Below are positions 14,319 to 26,205 of a stretch of 64,000 nucleotides of DNA, one piece after another. Position numbers and translations under genes: made by a program. Position 1 is the first letter of the stretch. Each line of letters begins with the position of its first letter. The notes beneath the pieces are model-generated. The model was not told the origin of the DNA and did no database searches. It saw nothing but the letters and a program-made list of their open reading frames with translations. Origin of the DNA: Sphagnum compactum (taxonomy: Eukaryota; Bryophyta; Sphagnopsida; Sphagnales); contig OZ234497.1 of NCBI GenBank assembly GCA_965153455.1, positions 310,001 to 374,000 of the forward strand, written 5' to 3'.

Positions 14319-14353
14319 GGTCGGGAGTCATATTGTCAATTTGACTCCCGACC
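14319..14353. other. Perfect 12-bp hairpin, GGTCGGGAGTCA stem
   Basis: GGTCGGGAGTCA (14319-14330) is exactly complementary to TGACTCCCGACC (14342-14353), with an 11-base loop. The CGGGAGTCA core is close to the stem of the 14131 hairpin (CCGGGAGTCA). Confidence 0.8.
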
Positions 14354-15649
14354 ATTAAAAGTCAAGAATTGCCCTGATTTACTTGTGTTTAGGTGGCGTG
14401 CCACATATCATTGGAGATATTTTGACAAGGGATACAACTTTGTTTTAGACCACCTCAATCAAAGGTTCTCACAAAAAATTATGGGCCTCCAAAATTGTAG
14501 GAGTCCTGATTTAAGGAGTTTCGGGACTCCCAACTTGGGAATCCTAAAACAAAATGACATTTGGGTGCAGGCCTCGTGGCCAGGCACAAAGAATATTATA
14601 AAGGGGAAGGTGGTGGCTTCCCCCAAGTCCAGGCTGTGATGAATCTTGTGAGTCTAGGTTTGCCTATAGCTTGTTCGTGCACCAAAAGTGTTCCAACTAC
14701 ACACTAATCAACTTGTTGTTTGGTTTGTATAGGTCCGTGTGAATAATTGACCTGCTTATCATTAATCTTAGTCCCCATCTCGGAATTCAACCCCCGAAGT
14801 GTTGCGAGGCAAGGAGCAAACCCCAACTCATTATCCTTCCGTTGTTTTCACCTTAGACTCATAGTTGAATCTATCAAAAAGTTTGGGGGTGCGTCAATCT
14901 TCATTACAAAATCTCTTATCTCTTTTGTTTCTCGCAATGGGTTATGTCTTAATGCTTTACTTTTTTTGTCATTCCAACTTGCAAACATACCATATCCTCT
15001 CTTGTTCTTGTGTCCATTTCTTGTCTTTTCATCTTTTCTTGAACTTGGAAGCTTTGCAATTCGTTTTTTCTTTTTCTCACTCATAGAGCCTATCCAAGAA
15101 TCTTTTTTTTTCTTTAGAGCTAAATTATGTCTACTACCTTCCATTAAATCTATTAAAGCCATCCTTGATTCAATTTTCAAATTGTGTATTATCTTTCCAT
15201 TTTCATACCCTTCAACTTTTTCACATTTACATTTTGATTATGAAATCGTTGAAATTTGTTTTCTGCATCTATACATGTCTCCATTCAAATATCATCATTG
15301 TGCTACCCATAAATTGTGCATTCTCATGTTTCTTCAATTCAAATTATACTTTCCTTTACTTGATTTCTACAATAGGATTCCAAAATACTAAGTTTGAGAC
15401 TATGCATCAATATCTATTGGGTAAATGTGCACGATAGACCCGCAGAGGATAATTCACAACTCAAAATGGCCGAAATCACTCCAACCAATTAAACACCTTC
15501 TAAACCATTTTCCTTGTTGTTCAATCAAATTTGTTCAATTGCCTAGTGATATAATTTCTTTGAACTGAAAATTAGGGATATAGTTTTTGAATGAAATTGG
15601 TTTTCCTTCTATAAATTGAGATAGTTATTGCAAAATTCATGCTCCAGAA

Positions 15650-16070
15650 TCAGGCGGCTGCTCGATTTTCAACTTGCACTTGTATTTTTTTAATTTATTT
15701 TTCTTGGGTGGATAGAATTAAACGTCCGCTCAATTATAATCCCATGGTGTTCGTTCTCTTGAAAGTTTTTTTATTAGTTGGTAAGAATCGGGCAGTCGCT
15801 TGATTATAATCCCATGGTTTTTCTTTTAATTATTGTTTTATTGGTTTCTTACAATTACTTGTCCCATGCCTTCTACACTCATGATTTCATTGTTTTCTGT
15901 TTTTTTTATTGGTGGTTACTATTGGGCAGTTGTCCGATTTTAAAATTGTTGTTTTTTTGGATGGTCAAATTATATTGTGGTGAGAATCAAGTGGTCACCT
16001 ACTTCAAACATGTTTATTCAATTTTTCCAAAATATGTTTTTAATGTTTTGGAATTGGGTGGTTGATGTTT
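15650..16070 (+). repeat. Degenerate short repeats of the GGxxGTCGCxxGATTATAAT type
   Basis: Five or six spaced copies of a motif resembling GGGCAGTCGCTTGATTATAA, often followed by TCCCATGG, occur about 60-90 bases apart. They look like a degraded minisatellite. A comparable array (GGTGGCCACCTAAT, ATCACCCGGTTATAAT) is at 19370-19660. Confidence 0.4.
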
Positions 16071-17259
16071 TCTGAATTTGTTTTAAATGTCTGTTTTTCT
16101 ATTAGCAAGGTTTTCTCATGGTCTTTTTTTCCGTGCTCTGATTTGGTAGGTGTGGTGCGATTAGCACATTTGAAAGATTGTTTTGAGTATTGTTGAAGCT
16201 ATTGTGAATGGTTTTGAAATTTTTGATTTAGGAGGTTTAATTTTTTTTTTGCATCGGGATGTATAAGACCTAGTTTTTTCCATTCTAATGGGTGGGCTGA
16301 AATTGTTTTTCCTAGGTGAGAAGATTGATTGGGAAATGCAAATTGAAGGTCATATTGATGATGAATCTATTGATTTTGTCAAGGGCGTTCAATGTTGCAT
16401 CAATAGGGTGCAATTTGGAATGGAGTCCTTTGGCAAGGATGCTTGTCCAAGAGCTTATAGAGACGTTGACGATGATTATGATAGGTATGAATGTAATCTA
16501 TCTTTCAAAGGATTGTGTGAAGTGGAGTAGAGTTGTGTATAAGTGGGGCTCATTCTAAGAATGGTTGAATTCCCAAGTTTTGTGTTGTAGAAGGGCGTTC
16601 CATTCAATTGAACAACATGTGCTCAACTTCAACATGTGCAAAGCTGCTTTTGGTGTTTTCTTCCTTTCCACCTCATCCAACGATAAGTGTTGAATGTCTA
16701 AGAGATATTTCAGAATTGGGGCATTTGAATGTATAGGATAAAGAATTACTAGATCTGGAAATCGATACCTCCCCAAGTTCTGGCATTATTCAATCAATAG
16801 CAAAGGTTGGGGTGAGTGAATGAAATTGAAATTTGTGACATTTGAATTTTTTTCCGGGGGAATTATTCTTGGTGATGTTTACATCTAATGACATATAAAT
16901 TAGATATATAACCAATTTTATGTTTGCACAGGTTATTCAAAATTACGCCTAGTTCCCATGACGAAATATTACTTAAGATTACCCCACGGTGGGGTTATTA
17001 AGGATGCCAATACTTCATAAATATTACATTGCACTGAAAGGAAAGTAGTGTTGGTTTCATTTTCTAGTTCGGTGGTTGGTTCCCAATCACATGAAATGAA
17101 TCATGTTTTAATGTAATATTCAACTTGAATGGAATTTTGGTTGTTACAAAGTTCCAAACAGATCAAAAGATGGGCCCTGTAAGCCAATATCAGAAACCCC
17201 TAGTTCTGGGTCGAATTATTGTTTTGAGGCTTGGATTAAAATAATTCCTGGAAAGGTGT

Positions 17260-17790
17260 GTGGTGCAATTTCCTATGAACATATGGTCTATAGCCAATGC
17301 CACAACATCAATAATTATGTGGGTCAAATCAAACATGAAATTGAAATCATTATTGATCCGTCCAAGATACTTGGGCAAGAATCTTACACAAAAAATGTTC
17401 ATTTTTTTCTTCCAATGCTATGAAGCCCGTTTTTCACAAGCATTTGGGTGTTTATTTTTCTAAATATTCAGATATGCATGATGGGAATACTTTGTTTGTT
17501 GATGATACCACGTATAAAAGTTTTTTCAATGGGCCATTTAATGCGATTTTTGTTGAGACATTCAATAGCTCTATTGGAAAGAATAATAATAATTTGCTAG
17601 GAGTTATTATGCCTTACTTGGAGGCTCTTTAATCTTCAAGACTCAATGTTCCCACTTTTGTAAAGAAGAACCTTTTTGGTAGCAATAAACATATTAATCA
17701 AAATGATCCCAAACAATACATTATTTGAAGATTGTGGTGGTAGTTGTGATGCTTCATTTTGTAAGAAGGCGAAAATGAAGAATAAGATGT
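17260..17790 (+). pseudogene. FCP1/SCP-like (HAD) phosphatase domain fragment, C-terminal half
   Basis: From 17411 the frame reads KPVFHKHLGVYFSKYSDM, then LFVDDTTYKSFFNGPFNAIF and MPYLEAL, closely following the C-terminal half of plant NLI-interacting-factor/FCP1-like phosphatase domains, whose Asp-Asp pair binds metal. A TAA at 17630-17632 interrupts it, and the family sequence continues in the same frame as SSRLNVPTFVKKNLFG. Weak similarity (IWSIAN and following) can be seen upstream from about 17280 in another frame. The catalytic DxDx motif was not found. It is a decayed copy. Confidence 0.6.
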
Positions 17791-18387
17791 AATTGGTTTT
17801 TTTATAGCATTTTAGAGCTCGGGTAGTTTTGTAGAAATGGATTGAAAATTTGAAAACATTGTAGGTTGTTAGGTTTGTTTGTTTCACACGAGAGGAAATA
17901 TGGATTTAGTATCAGGTGCCCATTCGATTTTTAGATTCAAATATTTTGTTAGGGATGTTTACAAAAGATGATAATCTAAGTTTTAATTTTGAAAAAATAA
18001 TATGATGGGATTTTTTTTTGTGTGCAAAGATAAATAAACAAGAATGAAAGTTGATTGAATTTTCTTGTAGTCGAAATAAGGATTACTTTACACTTGTAAT
18101 ATGTAGGCTAATTGCTACCCCACACTTTCATCACTTGTAGTTGATGCTGATGGAGATTGAGATTGTTGAATTATATTTAAATTGAGCTCTCAAGCCTTAT
18201 TTTTTATTTCCTAGATGATATAGAAGACATGTTAAAATATTATTTGAAAAAATATTGTATTCAATTATTATTTATATGTTTGGTTATGTTATCTTCTGAT
18301 GGTTATGTAGGTCATTCCCCTCTATCCATTTACATCAATTACATGCATATGTCAACAATTTCGTTCACATCTTTCTTCTTCGAAAAA

Positions 18388-18905
18388 GTTGTTTGTTCTT
18401 AATGTGAATGGTGTTTTGTGCTATTTTTTGTGGAATGCTGCTTTATAAGGGAAACAATGTGTGTGAGGGGAAAATATTGACGACATTAAAGTGGAAGCAA
18501 GAGTTGGAGTTCAACATTTTCTTACTCATGCATTCAAGAAATTTTATATTGTAATTTGGTCTTATATGTTGATCAAGGATGTTATGGAAATTCTTATTTT
18601 GTTATTGCCGGGGAAATTTTATATTGTCAAGAAACTTTATTGACCTATTTGTTTTTATTTGGGGGCATGAATAATGTTCAATGACATTAGGTCAACTCAA
18701 GGTTGAAAATTATTATTGTCTCAAGGATTTAAGTTGTGTGTATTCTACTTGTCAAGGACTACCCTATGGGAAAGAGGACCAAACACTACTCATTGATGAT
18801 GAGTTGAACAAAGCTTTTCAAAATTCCAAGAATAATGGTTTCAAAACCACGGTTGAGTTCCTGTTCCCCTCATTATTTATGGTTCATGTAATAAATAAAA
18901 AGTGA
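18388..18905 (+). pseudogene. Second FCP1/SCP-like phosphatase pseudogene
   Basis: The start reads LFVLNVNGVLC, matching the FCP1/SCP catalytic motif of plant relatives (LVLDLNG) but with Asn in place of the nucleophilic Asp. Then follow ARVGVQHFLTHAFKKFYIVI with WSYM, a frame change near 18615, FVFIWGHE-stop-CSMT, LKDLSCVYSTCQGLPYG and LLIDDELNKAFQNSK. At least three stops and one frameshift break it: TAA at 18447-18449, TGA at 18459-18461 and TAA at 18672-18674. It lies in the same orientation as the 17.3-kb fragment but is not its missing half: both contain the Asp-Asp region, so there are two copies. Confidence 0.6.
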
Positions 18906-19369
18906 TAAGGGGGATTGTAGAATTTCTCAAATTCCTTTAGGTATGGTCTATTTTCAATCTTCTCATTTTTTAAAAACTTCTCAAATTTTACTTTCACATT
19001 ATATGTAAATAAAAAATTCAACTGCTGAATTTTATTTGCAATGGGTTCGAAGTCTTGTTTGTAGACCACGTGATGATGTTTGTAGCTTTGATAGGCAGAA
19101 AGTGGTGTTATCTGAACAGATCCTATTTTCGAGACGACAATGATGTTATTTTGTATCTTACTGCTCTACAATGATCAAATTTTTTAGTGTTTGAAAGCTT
19201 CGAATTTAGTTTTTTAGAAGTTGGTTTTTTGGAAATCAAATGACACTTTGAACACAAGGCATAAACTATGTTTGGTTTATGTATATGTAATAAAATTTAT
19301 GGAGCTTGAATATTTCAGATTCAATGTTGGATAATGTGGTTAATATAGTGGATATAAGTTTAGTTTGCA

Positions 19370-19660
19370 AAGGACTAGATGATCACCCGGTTATAATACG
19401 GGCATTTATTGTTTCTTAATTGGATTTCAAAGGACCAGGTGGCCACCTAATCCTAATTGAAACATTTGACCTAAACTAATGTTGTCATAATGATCCTAAT
19501 TGAGACATTTGGCCTTCACTAACGTTGTCATAATGGATCAGGTTGCCACCCGGTTCCAATCAATCAACATATGACTACTTGAGTTTAAACCACACATTTG
19601 TTTGATTACTAATTGCATTGGAAAGGATCAAGTGCCCACTTGGTTTTAGTGGAAACCATT
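19370..19660 (+). repeat. Degenerate 60-80 bp repeats before the kinase pseudogene
   Basis: Copies containing GGACCAGGTGGCCACC, GATCAGGTTGCCACCCGG and GATCAAGTGCCCACTTGG, with TCCTAATTGAAACATTT and TCCTAATTGAGACATTT between them, repeat at 60-80 base steps. Confidence 0.5.
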
Positions 19661-19744
19661 TCAAATAGTTTTTTTATATCCCAAAATTGTTAGATCAAGT
19701 TGCATAATTGAGTGGACTGTGATTTTGATGAGTCTTTCACATGG

Positions 19745-21267
19745 ATGGGACACTACACCTCCAAACATACTTTCAATTGTGCTTTTGTAGGTGCCAATGA
19801 CATTTTCACATTCCAAGCGACTTCATTGAACTCTGCCAACACACAAGTCTTCAAGGAAAGGACTTTAACAGCAATATGTGACCTTGATGATAGAACATTC
19901 AGCCAAAATTCAAAACTACAGGTGAATGTGTTGCAGTGCAAGTATATGGTCAACACAATATTGATCAGCAAATGTTATCTCAAGGAGCAGACTTGTACAA
20001 CTTCAGGCGATCCAATCTATAAAGAGTTGTTCCGCATTGTAATGAAAGCAAACTTGATTGTGCAAGAGTGCAGTGATGAGTCATTGAAGTTGAAATGATT
20101 ACTTGCACAAATGGACAATGTCCATGCATTTGTTGATGTTACTGTTGATTGGCAATGGTGCACAAGGTTGTTCAGAAATGATATCGAAGATTGTACATGG
20201 GCATCTGTTCATTTGACATTTGAGCAACTCAAACAACAAGATCTTACGCAGAATAAAAAGTTGTGGGATGCACACATTGTTGAGCTTCAGAACCAATTGA
20301 TGAGTACTACTGGTGATCCTAGAACGGGAGAAAGGAGCAACCTCACAGATTATCTCCAAGGGAGGGTACAGAATGTCATGAATGCCTATGACTCACTACA
20401 GGGACTGCTTCCATGGTTTGTTGGTGCCTCTGATCCTGAAGCAAAGCGAGGAGATTTGGGGTATGGGCACATTTGGATCAGTTTCTCAGTACACATGGTT
20501 TGGGATGTGCCAAAAAATCCTTCAATCCTTTCCTTTGTGAGAAACAGGAGTGTGATTTTGAGAATGAGGTTGGAGTCATGGTTTGCTTGAATCACCCACA
20601 TGTTGTATGATTGATATGTTGCCATCAAGATTCTACCAAGTGTTCGATTGTAATGGAACTCATGCCCACAAATCTTGAAAAGTACATTGCAGGACGCAAG
20701 TATCCATTCACACCTCAAGCAGCTATTGACGTCATGTCACAAATTGCTTCAGGCATGGAGTACTTGCATGAACAAGGGGTTGTGCACCGTGACCTCAAAC
20801 CTAATAATATCTTGGTTTGTCCAAACACAAACCTTGAACTATCTGCAAATGGGTATGTGGAGGTGAAGTTGGCTGGTTTTGGATTGGTGAAGACAAAGGT
20901 CCATACATCTGCATCTATATTGAACTCTCAGATTTGTGGAGCAGCACCATGCAGGGCACCAGAGGCTTTAGGGGAACACTTTTCTGCGAGAAGGGCTGAT
21001 GTTTACTGCTTTGCAATCATGTGCTCACAAATTCTCTCTGGTAACTTGCTCCCTTTTGGTTACCCCCCAATGAGAGTGCTTGAAAGAATTAGTTCCCCAC
21101 AGCATGAAAGGCCGTCTTTGCCTTCCAACAACAATTACCCTGCAGAATTAGTCTCCTTGATCAAGGAGTGTTGGGCTCCTGATTCACAGAAGTGTCCCAA
21201 TTTCTCAACTATCTGCAAGAGACTCCAAGAAATTAGACTTGGTCTTTTGGTGTGCAACAGGATGTGA
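19745..21267 (+). pseudogene. Protein-kinase pseudogene with the same N-terminal module as the TPR-kinase
   Basis: From about 19765 to 20404 the DNA is nearly the same as 56315-56957, encoding VGANDIFTFQATSLNSANTQ and onward. A TGA at 20096-20098 replaces a TCA codon found in the other copy. Past 20404 the copies diverge: this one enters a kinase domain. The glycine-rich loop GMGTFGSV is visible near 20465-20490, but in a different frame from what precedes and follows it, so frameshifts are present. Another TGA at 20608-20610 precedes an open stretch with IVMELMPTNLEKY, GMEYLHEQGVVHRDLKPNN, then LAGFGL (DFG Asp changed to Gly), APEALGE, RADVYCFAIM and the C-lobe ending near 21267. The C-terminal 218 codons are open, yet the lost DFG Asp and breaks argue against an active kinase. 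The family is cytosolic, MLK/TKL-like; exact subfamily is unknown. Confidence 0.8.
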
Positions 21268-24200
21268 ATTGGAACTGACCTAGTCTATGAATGGTTGTTC
21301 TTGTGCACAATTTTAGTTTGAGTGAACAAATAGGAGGGAAAGTATCTGGCATGTTGTTTGACATGCATGAATGCCATGAACTTGGTGTTTGCTGGACACG
21401 TCTCTCATGATGACATTTGTTTCAAGCATTGGAACACACAGAGTGATAGAACTCTAATTTTCATACCCTAATTGAAGAGTTTTTCATTTGAAGGCAAGAG
21501 ATCATAGACAGAGCTGCTTCCGATAGAACCTTAGATTTAAAGCTTAGGGATCCTAGACAATGGCAATCCTTTGCCGTGTGAGGGGTTTTAATCATGCTAT
21601 AAGCATAACTATGTCTTTCTTTTTATGGCTTGTTATTTGTGGTTGGAAATCTAGTGATGATGTTGGTGTCAAGGATATGATGATGGAGATAAGATGAATG
21701 GAGGAAATAAATGTTGATGGGGGATTGCAATGAGTGTCAAAAAATAAGTGTTTGTGTTTTCCTTTTTGTGAAGCATCTGTGTTTCATGGTTTGTATCCTG
21801 TGTTTTTTCAACTTTGCAAGGTCCAGGGTGCATGACTAGGTCGATAGGGATAGATGTAAGTTGAATCATGTTCCTTAACTATTGCATAAGGAATGGAGAT
21901 GGTGAATGAGTCTAGGCCCATGGTTTGCCAGGTCCCAATAATTGCCATGAAAACACAAAAAGGGTTGTGCGGTTCAGAAGTTGGCATTTTGTGTGTTGGT
22001 GCTAGTTTATGTGTTAGTAAGTTAGAGAATCAAATAAATTGCATAAGGGATGACATTGTTTGAGACAATTTTGTGTGCGAAGGGTTGATGGGAATATGTT
22101 GCAAAATTGGACAGGGCAATCAACTTTTGGACTTAGTTTTAAAAAAAAGATGGAAGTCTTAAAAGAGAAACTATGGGCAAAAGGATATGCATTGTTCAAT
22201 GAACTTGTAATGGATATGGAGAATGTGGGATGATACCTACACAAGAAGACCAGAGAGGTGGACATTGAGCATCTAATCCATATTTATGTCGAAAGTTTGT
22301 AATGTGTGTAGTTACATATGAAATGTTTCTCGTTTTGGACAATCCTATTAGTGTAGCCCTAAAGTGCTTGTTGTTGGCAAATGGTGTTTGTAATTGGGAT
22401 TCTTTGAATCTGGATAATATATTTGACTCGACAAAACAAAGATGTTGTTTTAGTGAAGTGGTTGTACTTGTTGATTTCCTATTCATTGTTTCAAGTTTCA
22501 TGCCACTATGATGCAAAAATGTTTGGTTGCAGAAATGAATTCACACAATCTTAGTGTTAATGTGCTAAGCTTGATCAAATAAGTTTGTCCAAGCTTGCTA
22601 TGAGGGTTTCTGTGCATCAAGAATTGTCTTTAATTGTTCCCTTTGTCTATGGACTACAGTAAAATCCCATAACTGAGGGTCAACACCTTTGCACCTATTT
22701 TGCAGTCTCAAATTTTCATAGTGTGCTGTCAGCCATCAAATGATTTCAACGAACAATTTTCCTTCATAAAAAGGCTGATGTAGAAAGCTTTGCAATCATT
22801 TACTCAAAAAAATTCTCTGCTAACTTGCACTGTTTTGGTGAAGCCTTTATTAGTATGTGTGAAAGGACAAAGTTTTCAGAAACTCTAAAGTGCAACTTTT
22901 TCCTTTTTGATGTATAACCACAATTGTTCTCCTTATCAAAAATCTTAGATTGAAACACTCTTAGATTGCTAACAAGTTAATCTGGAAGAGGACCTTAGGG
23001 TACAGAAAGCATAACGATAATGGGTTCCTGAATGAGTCTTAAATGGTTTCCAGAAAGCATATATTCTCAACTGTTTGTGATCAAATGTAATGAACTTGGC
23101 CTGTTGAGGTTCTCTGGCTATGAATATGGCTTGTGAATTACAACTAGCATACATTAGTAGTTATTCACCACAGGATATCTTATGACAGTTGAAATGCCAG
23201 GAAGGGAGCCATTTGGGTTGCTACTTCAGGATCATGAGCTTGGAGAATGCTTACCATGTGCCTTGAGATACAACTTGTTCGAAGTAGCGGGACATGCAAA
23301 TTGACCAATTTTCATCTTTCTTGATTCAGAGATTGATTTGACATGCAAAACTCTTAGATTGATAGTAAGGTAGTCTGGAAGAGGAGCTTAGGTTATAAAA
23401 CAATGGTGAGAACGCTTCCTATCATTCTGTCCTTTTCCATGAATTTGATTGATATGTTGAGAAAATGTGATGACTTAGATCAATTGTGTAGGATTTCTGC
23501 TTCTAATATCAAGTGCTTTCAAAATAATTGCAACTCAATAATTGCACTAAAATTGCACCAAAAGTCTGTTGTTGCCATTATACTATCTTCTCACAAGTTG
23601 TAGCATTGTCCAAAATTTCTTTTGTGGGGGAAAGATTTGGTCCAAAAATGGTATTTTGTGTTAAACACCCACTGTAAGGTATTTCACATGCTTTCCGTAC
23701 CCTTCCTTTCACAAAACATTGAAGAAGGGGTGTCAATATGAGTAGGAACAATGTGAAAATCTTGTGAGAAGTTGAAGAAGAATGTGCCAAATCTAACTGT
23801 AAATATGCACTAAAACCTGACCTTGCTTTGACATGAGCCTGGAGGAACCCTTCATTGTCCTCTTCCTTAACCAACCTGAATTGATGTTATTTGATTACCA
23901 AGCATGATTTGCTGACTCAACATCATTTCTTCATACTTAGCTTGCATGTAATCGTGCAGAACAGCATCCTTCACAATAGATTGCAAATGGTTCATAGTTA
24001 TAAGCCTCAAAATAATGGATATTGAAGTTGAATCTTCTTAGCTAGAGAGAATGGAAATCTGACTACAAGTAAGCAGCTTAAATTCAGTGACTTATCAAAA
24101 GCCCCAGGGCTGGTGATTTTTGCATCAGTTACTGAAGCATATCATCACTGAGCTTCAGGTGCATGATGCTGAGTTTCTAAACCATCTTGCTCCTGAAAAT

Positions 24201-24724
24201 ACCTTAGTCCTTCATGGTTCTAAGGCTCTTAATCACAGAAATTTGTTTGAGCTTTTCTTGTCAAAAGCAGAAGTTTGGTATCATTTAGATCCAGTTGAAG
24301 CTGCATCCCCCAATTTAGGCAGATTCTGTGTTATCTGCATTTTGGTTCTCCCAGGTAACTTCTCATACAGACTATGAATCTATGCAAACTGGTTCCAACT
24401 AGAGCAAAGCAATCCTGATATTCTCTCTCATGAACTAAAGATGCCAAATTGTGGCTGGTGTAATCTTCTTCATCCTCATGATGTTGAAGCAACTGTCTGA
24501 TGAAGAAGATTAACTCCAACCATACCAGGTTGACTGGCAGCAACACAACCTACCCCAAAGTCAACTGAGTGATCCTGCTCACCCTGGCCACTGAGCTGTC
24601 CAACAGCAGGGGTCATTCTCTCTTGAAATAAACTCTCACCTCAGGTACTTAAGGCAAAACAAAATCCAAGCCCAAATCTACCAAAATTTCAACAGCCAAC
24701 TTGGTAAGCTGTCTGTGTAAACAC
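21268..24724. other. Intergenic DNA with kinase-derived debris
   Basis: Apart from the fragment at 22690-22890 there is a direct repeat: TTAGATTGCTAACAAGTTAA near 22960 and TTAGATTGATAGTAAGGTAG near 23353, each followed by TCTGGAAGAGGA. No further gene was recognised. Confidence 0.4.
22690..22890 (+). pseudogene. Second, strongly decayed fragment of the same kinase C-lobe
   Basis: The stretch around 22787-22870 (AAGGCTGATGTAGAAAGC, then TTTGCAATCAT and TTCTCTGCTAACTTGCA) lines up with 20992-21100 of the kinase pseudogene, where the corresponding protein reads RADVYCFAIMCSQILSGNL. Similarity extends weakly upstream to about 22700. It is too diverged to be read through and looks like an old tandem duplicate of the kinase exon. 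Confidence 0.55.
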
Positions 24725-25500
24725 TTTAGAGTTCACCAGGAAGGAACTATACCCTCTGTCACATTTTGTCCCTGCATTCAAATGCATAAATGGGAAGTTT
24801 TAGCTTTGAAGAAGCATCACGTTGCAGAACCTTCTTTATGTTTGCAATTCTCATATCCATGCCTTGGACACAATGCCAAGTCAACAGCCATTTTGCTAGT
24901 TGTTTCTCTGACCTCTGGGGAGTTCACATGTATATTACTATGTCATCTGTCCCAATTTGGTGCTTGCATTTAGATGCATAAATGAGATGTTTTAGGTTTG
25001 CAGAAAGACCATGTTGGTGAGCCATTCAGAAGGATTTGAATCTAATGAAGGTTTCTGGTCGTTGATATTCTATGCAGCTAAAGAAGCAGCCGGTAAGTGC
25101 TGGGAGCAAATAATTCCCTCATGGAGGCTTTTCTTATTAATTGAAGAATTTTGCACTCCCTTTATGGCTAGAAGTATAATCTTGTAATTCATTTCAGAGA
25201 AAGCATCTGACACTTTTGCGTCAACAAGGCACAATAAATTTTTTGCTTTTGCTTCTACTCTACCTTGACAACAGGGAATGTCTACAACTTGGGATGTTGT
25301 AGCTTGTAACATTAATTCTGAGTGTGTCATTAATGTCTCAATTTTTTAACAGATTAGGGCATGTCAGTAATCAGACGAGCACCTGGTTAGAAGTTTGAAA
25401 CTTACATGCTAAAAGCCACAAGTCTTTTTGTGAGCCTCAACTAAACCCATAATTGTCCATCCCCTTGATGAGTTTGAGCTTGGATGTTTTAGTTGCAAAT
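24725..25500 (+). repeat. Long dispersed repeat, copy A
   Basis: This segment is colinear in reverse complement with 48715-49520. Shared stretches include ATTGAAGAATTTTGCACTCC, AGTGCTGGGAGCA, ATGTTGTAGCTTGTAACATT and CAGTAATCAGA. It contains an internal duplication: around 24730-24820 resembles 24913-25010. No frame resembles a known protein. It may be a transposable element or a duplicated untranslated/intron region. Confidence 0.65.
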
Positions 25501-26052
25501 TAAAATAACTAAAATAAAGTCATTTTCCGGTATTTCAGCCATGTATAGTGCAGCTGACTCGTAGACTATATATCCACCACCATAATCTTTGTAAAGACCA
25601 TCACTAAAGCTTTAGTCAGTAATGCATTGATTTTTTGAGGTTTTCACCTCAATTATTCTTTGTGTTGCATAATTATAGACTAGGTAATTGGCGAGTTCAT
25701 TGCATTGGCGGCCTATTTGGGGAGCTGGGCACTTGTTGTTCCTAGCATCAATGCTAGATTCCTATTGAATAGTTGTTCATTCTTATTGAAAGTAATAGGT
25801 GCCAACAATTCTAATCCACTCTCCTTCGAGGCCCATTTGAAACCAAGTGGGAGTTCCTTCCATTGGAAATAATGGTTTGCGTTCCTCCTTTTGTGTGATT
25901 TGCAAAAAAGGGAAAAGATCAGCATTTTATATAGATTGCACAATTGTTCCTTCTTTAGCATCATTTTTGACATGGCTTTTGATTCACATCATGCACACCT
26001 AAAGTCATGCATAGGCTCAAGGGGTGAATGCATAACTTTATGCTCACCTACT

Positions 26053-26205
26053 CATTCCATATTTCTATTTGGCCTCAAATGTTTTCTCCTCTATATTACT
26101 AATCATTCCATATTTCCATTTGGCCTCAAATGTTTTCTCCTCTATATTACTAATCATTCCATATTTCCATTTGGCCTCAAATGTTTTCTCCTCTATATTA
26201 CACAT
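26053..26205 (+). repeat. 51-bp tandem repeat, three copies
   Basis: The unit starting CATTCCATATTTCCATTTGG occurs at 26053, 26104 and 26155, exactly 51 bases apart and almost identical. The unit is a multiple of three, so a frame stays open through it (HSIFPFGLKCFLLYITN three times). It lies just before the LINE-like remnant and is probably non-coding expansion. Confidence 0.8.

Larger units (their letters stand above)
13231..17259. other. Non-coding or unassigned region
   Basis: It holds the two CGGGAGTC hairpins and the degenerate repeats at 15650-16070. Frames at 14747-15391 and 16288-16530 are open but pyrimidine-rich or low in information and match nothing I know. Confidence 0.4.

Noticed and set aside
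14747-15391. 214-codon plus-strand frame, Phe/Leu/Ser-rich
   Set aside because: The composition follows a pyrimidine-rich stretch. No domain or membrane topology pattern is convincing, and there is no splice or family support.
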